Of a stretch of 5,611 nt of DNA, positions 4,863 through 5,611 are shown piece after piece. This DNA comes from JBFXAN01 sp050184225 (GTDB taxonomy: Bacteria; Chloroflexota; Dehalococcoidia; CAUJGQ01): contig JBFXAN010000274.1 in assembly GCA_050184225.1 (NCBI GenBank), forward strand, positions 1-5,611, read 5' to 3'. The position numbers and the translations under genes were made by a program. Numbering within the stretch: position 1 is the stretch's first letter; the number at the start of each line of letters is the position of its first letter. The notes below the pieces were generated by a model. That model was not told the DNA's origin, searched no databases, and was given only the letters and a program-made list of their open reading frames with translations.

Positions 4863-5611
4863 AGATCGATGTACGGGCCGGCGATGGCGGCAACGGCGCC
4901 GTCAGCTTTCGCCGCGAGAAGTTTGTGCCGCGCGGCGGGCCGGATGGCGGTGACGGCGGGCAGGGGGGCAGCGTCGTGCTGCTCGCCGATCCGGGCGTGA
5001 GCACGCTCCGCGACCTGCGCTACAAGAAGCGGTATGTCGCCGTGAACGGCAGCGCCGGCGCCCGCGCCAACCGGCACGGCAAGAGCGGCGGCGACCTCGT
5101 GATCCGCGTGCCCGTCGGCACGATCGCCTGGCGGGTGGAAGACGATGGTGAGCAGTCGCTGCTGGCCGACCTGGACACGCCCGGCGCGAGCGTGGCGGCG
5201 GCCTACGGCGGCCTGGGGGGCAAGGGCAACGCCCGCTTCGCCACGCCGACCAACCAGGCGCCGCGGCTGGCGGAGCGGGGTCAGCGCGGCCAGCAGGCGC
5301 AGCTTCTGCTCGACCTGAAGCTGATCTCCGACGTCGGCGTGATCGGGCTGCCCAACGCGGGCAAGTCGACGCTGCTCACGGCCGTCTCTGCCGCCCGGCC
5401 GAAGATCGGCGCCTATCCCTTTACGACGCTGGAGCCGGCGCTCGGCGTCGTCGATGTCGGCTATGAGTCGTTCGTGATGGCCGACATTCCCGGCCTGATC
5501 GAGGGGGCGCACGCCGGCGTCGGCCTGGGTCCCGACTTCCTCCGTCACGTCGAGCGGACGCGGCTGCTCGTCCACCTGCTCGACGGCTCGGCGCCGGACC
5601 CGATCGCGGAT
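4847..5611 (+). CDS. obg: Obg/CgtA GTPase, partial (3' end beyond window)
   Basis: Obg is an essential GTPase that binds the 50S ribosomal subunit during late assembly and links ribosome status to growth, stress and ppGpp. The first 255 residues are present. Residues 1-158 form the glycine-rich Obg fold (AGDGGNGAVSFRREKFVPRGG; GGDGGQGG; YGGLGGKGNARFATPTNQAP). The G domain then begins: G1 GLPNAGKS at 167-174, switch I YPFTTL at 190-195 with the G2 threonine, and G3 DIPGL at 213-217 followed by IEGAH. The NKxD (G4) motif and any C-terminal domain lie outside. GTG 4847 is chosen because MIDRVEIDVRAGDGGNG matches the family N-terminus and AGGA lies seven bases upstream; the nearer ATG (4839) stops after three codons. 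The coding region is very GC-rich, as expected of a resident core gene. No rplU or rpmA precedes it, unlike in many bacteria. Confidence 0.97.
   Translation, partial: MIDRVEIDVRAGDGGNGAVSFRREKFVPRGGPDGGDGGQGGSVVLLADPGVSTLRDLRYKKRYVAVNGSAGARANRHGKSGGDLVIRVPVGTIAWRVEDDGEQSLLADLDTPGASVAAAYGGLGGKGNARFATPTNQAPRLAERGQRGQQAQLLLDLKLISDVGVIGLPNAGKSTLLTAVSAARPKIGAYPFTTLEPALGVVDVGYESFVMADIPGLIEGAHAGVGLGPDFLRHVERTRLLVHLLDGSAPDPIAD

Noticed and set aside
4730..5575. Long minus-strand open frame (281 codons) antisense to obg
   Set aside because: It is a shadow of the GC-rich obg coding frame; the plus strand matches Obg motif by motif.
1..5611. CRISPR arrays, tRNA or rRNA genes, IS elements, integrase genes
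   Set aside because: I see no regularly spaced repeats, cloverleaf-like segments, transposase motifs or tyrosine/serine recombinase motifs in any frame.

Overview
The window looks like a stretch of bacterial chromosome with high GC, about 78% in the Obg coding region by hand count of one 60-base line. The gene families present suggest Chloroflexota, perhaps Thermomicrobia or a relative: an MmyB-like XRE regulator, a UPF0175/DUF3368 toxin-antitoxin pair and a GC-rich obg. This taxonomic guess is inference from gene content and style; no marker gene fixes it.

Layout. Positions 1-379 hold no gene I can support, only a very G-rich start with quadruplex potential and a GATC-dense stretch. A minus-strand cluster of three small genes occupies 1501 down to 380: a predicted SH3-like beta-barrel protein (1175-1501), a 45-residue protein with four CxxC zinc knuckles (952-1089), and a membrane protein with an N-terminal zinc-knuckle-like segment (380-934). 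The two upstream genes have strong Shine-Dalgarno sequences. This cluster is poorer in GC and much poorer in GATC sites than its surroundings, mostly from about 920 to 1460. Next, also on the minus strand, is a 570-residue regulator (1722-3434) built as an internal duplication: XRE helix-turn-helix plus MmyB-like ligand-binding domain, twice.

From 3435 to 4846 lies the most unusual part. A decayed copy of the first 24 codons of obg (3598-3705) is followed by a toxin-antitoxin operon. Its antitoxin (3746-4144) fuses a Phd/YefM-like N-terminal domain to a UPF0175 domain, and its toxin (4144-4647) is a DUF3368 PIN-like nuclease. Then comes the real obg gene (4847 to the window end), which encodes an essential ribosome-associated GTPase. 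The two obg starts share an exact 27-bp direct repeat 1249 bp apart, so the toxin-antitoxin operon sits between two obg 5' ends like a small island inserted at the start of an essential gene.

How the parts may work together. The antitoxin's Phd domain probably binds a near-perfect inverted repeat (3702-3727) overlapping its own promoter, and its UPF0175 domain probably neutralises the nuclease. A second palindrome (3535-3551) lies between the tandem regulator and the obg remnant and is a candidate operator for that regulator. The leader in front of obg holds mutually exclusive hairpins overlapped by a His-rich short reading frame, which may be a control element. These regulatory links are inferences from position and symmetry.
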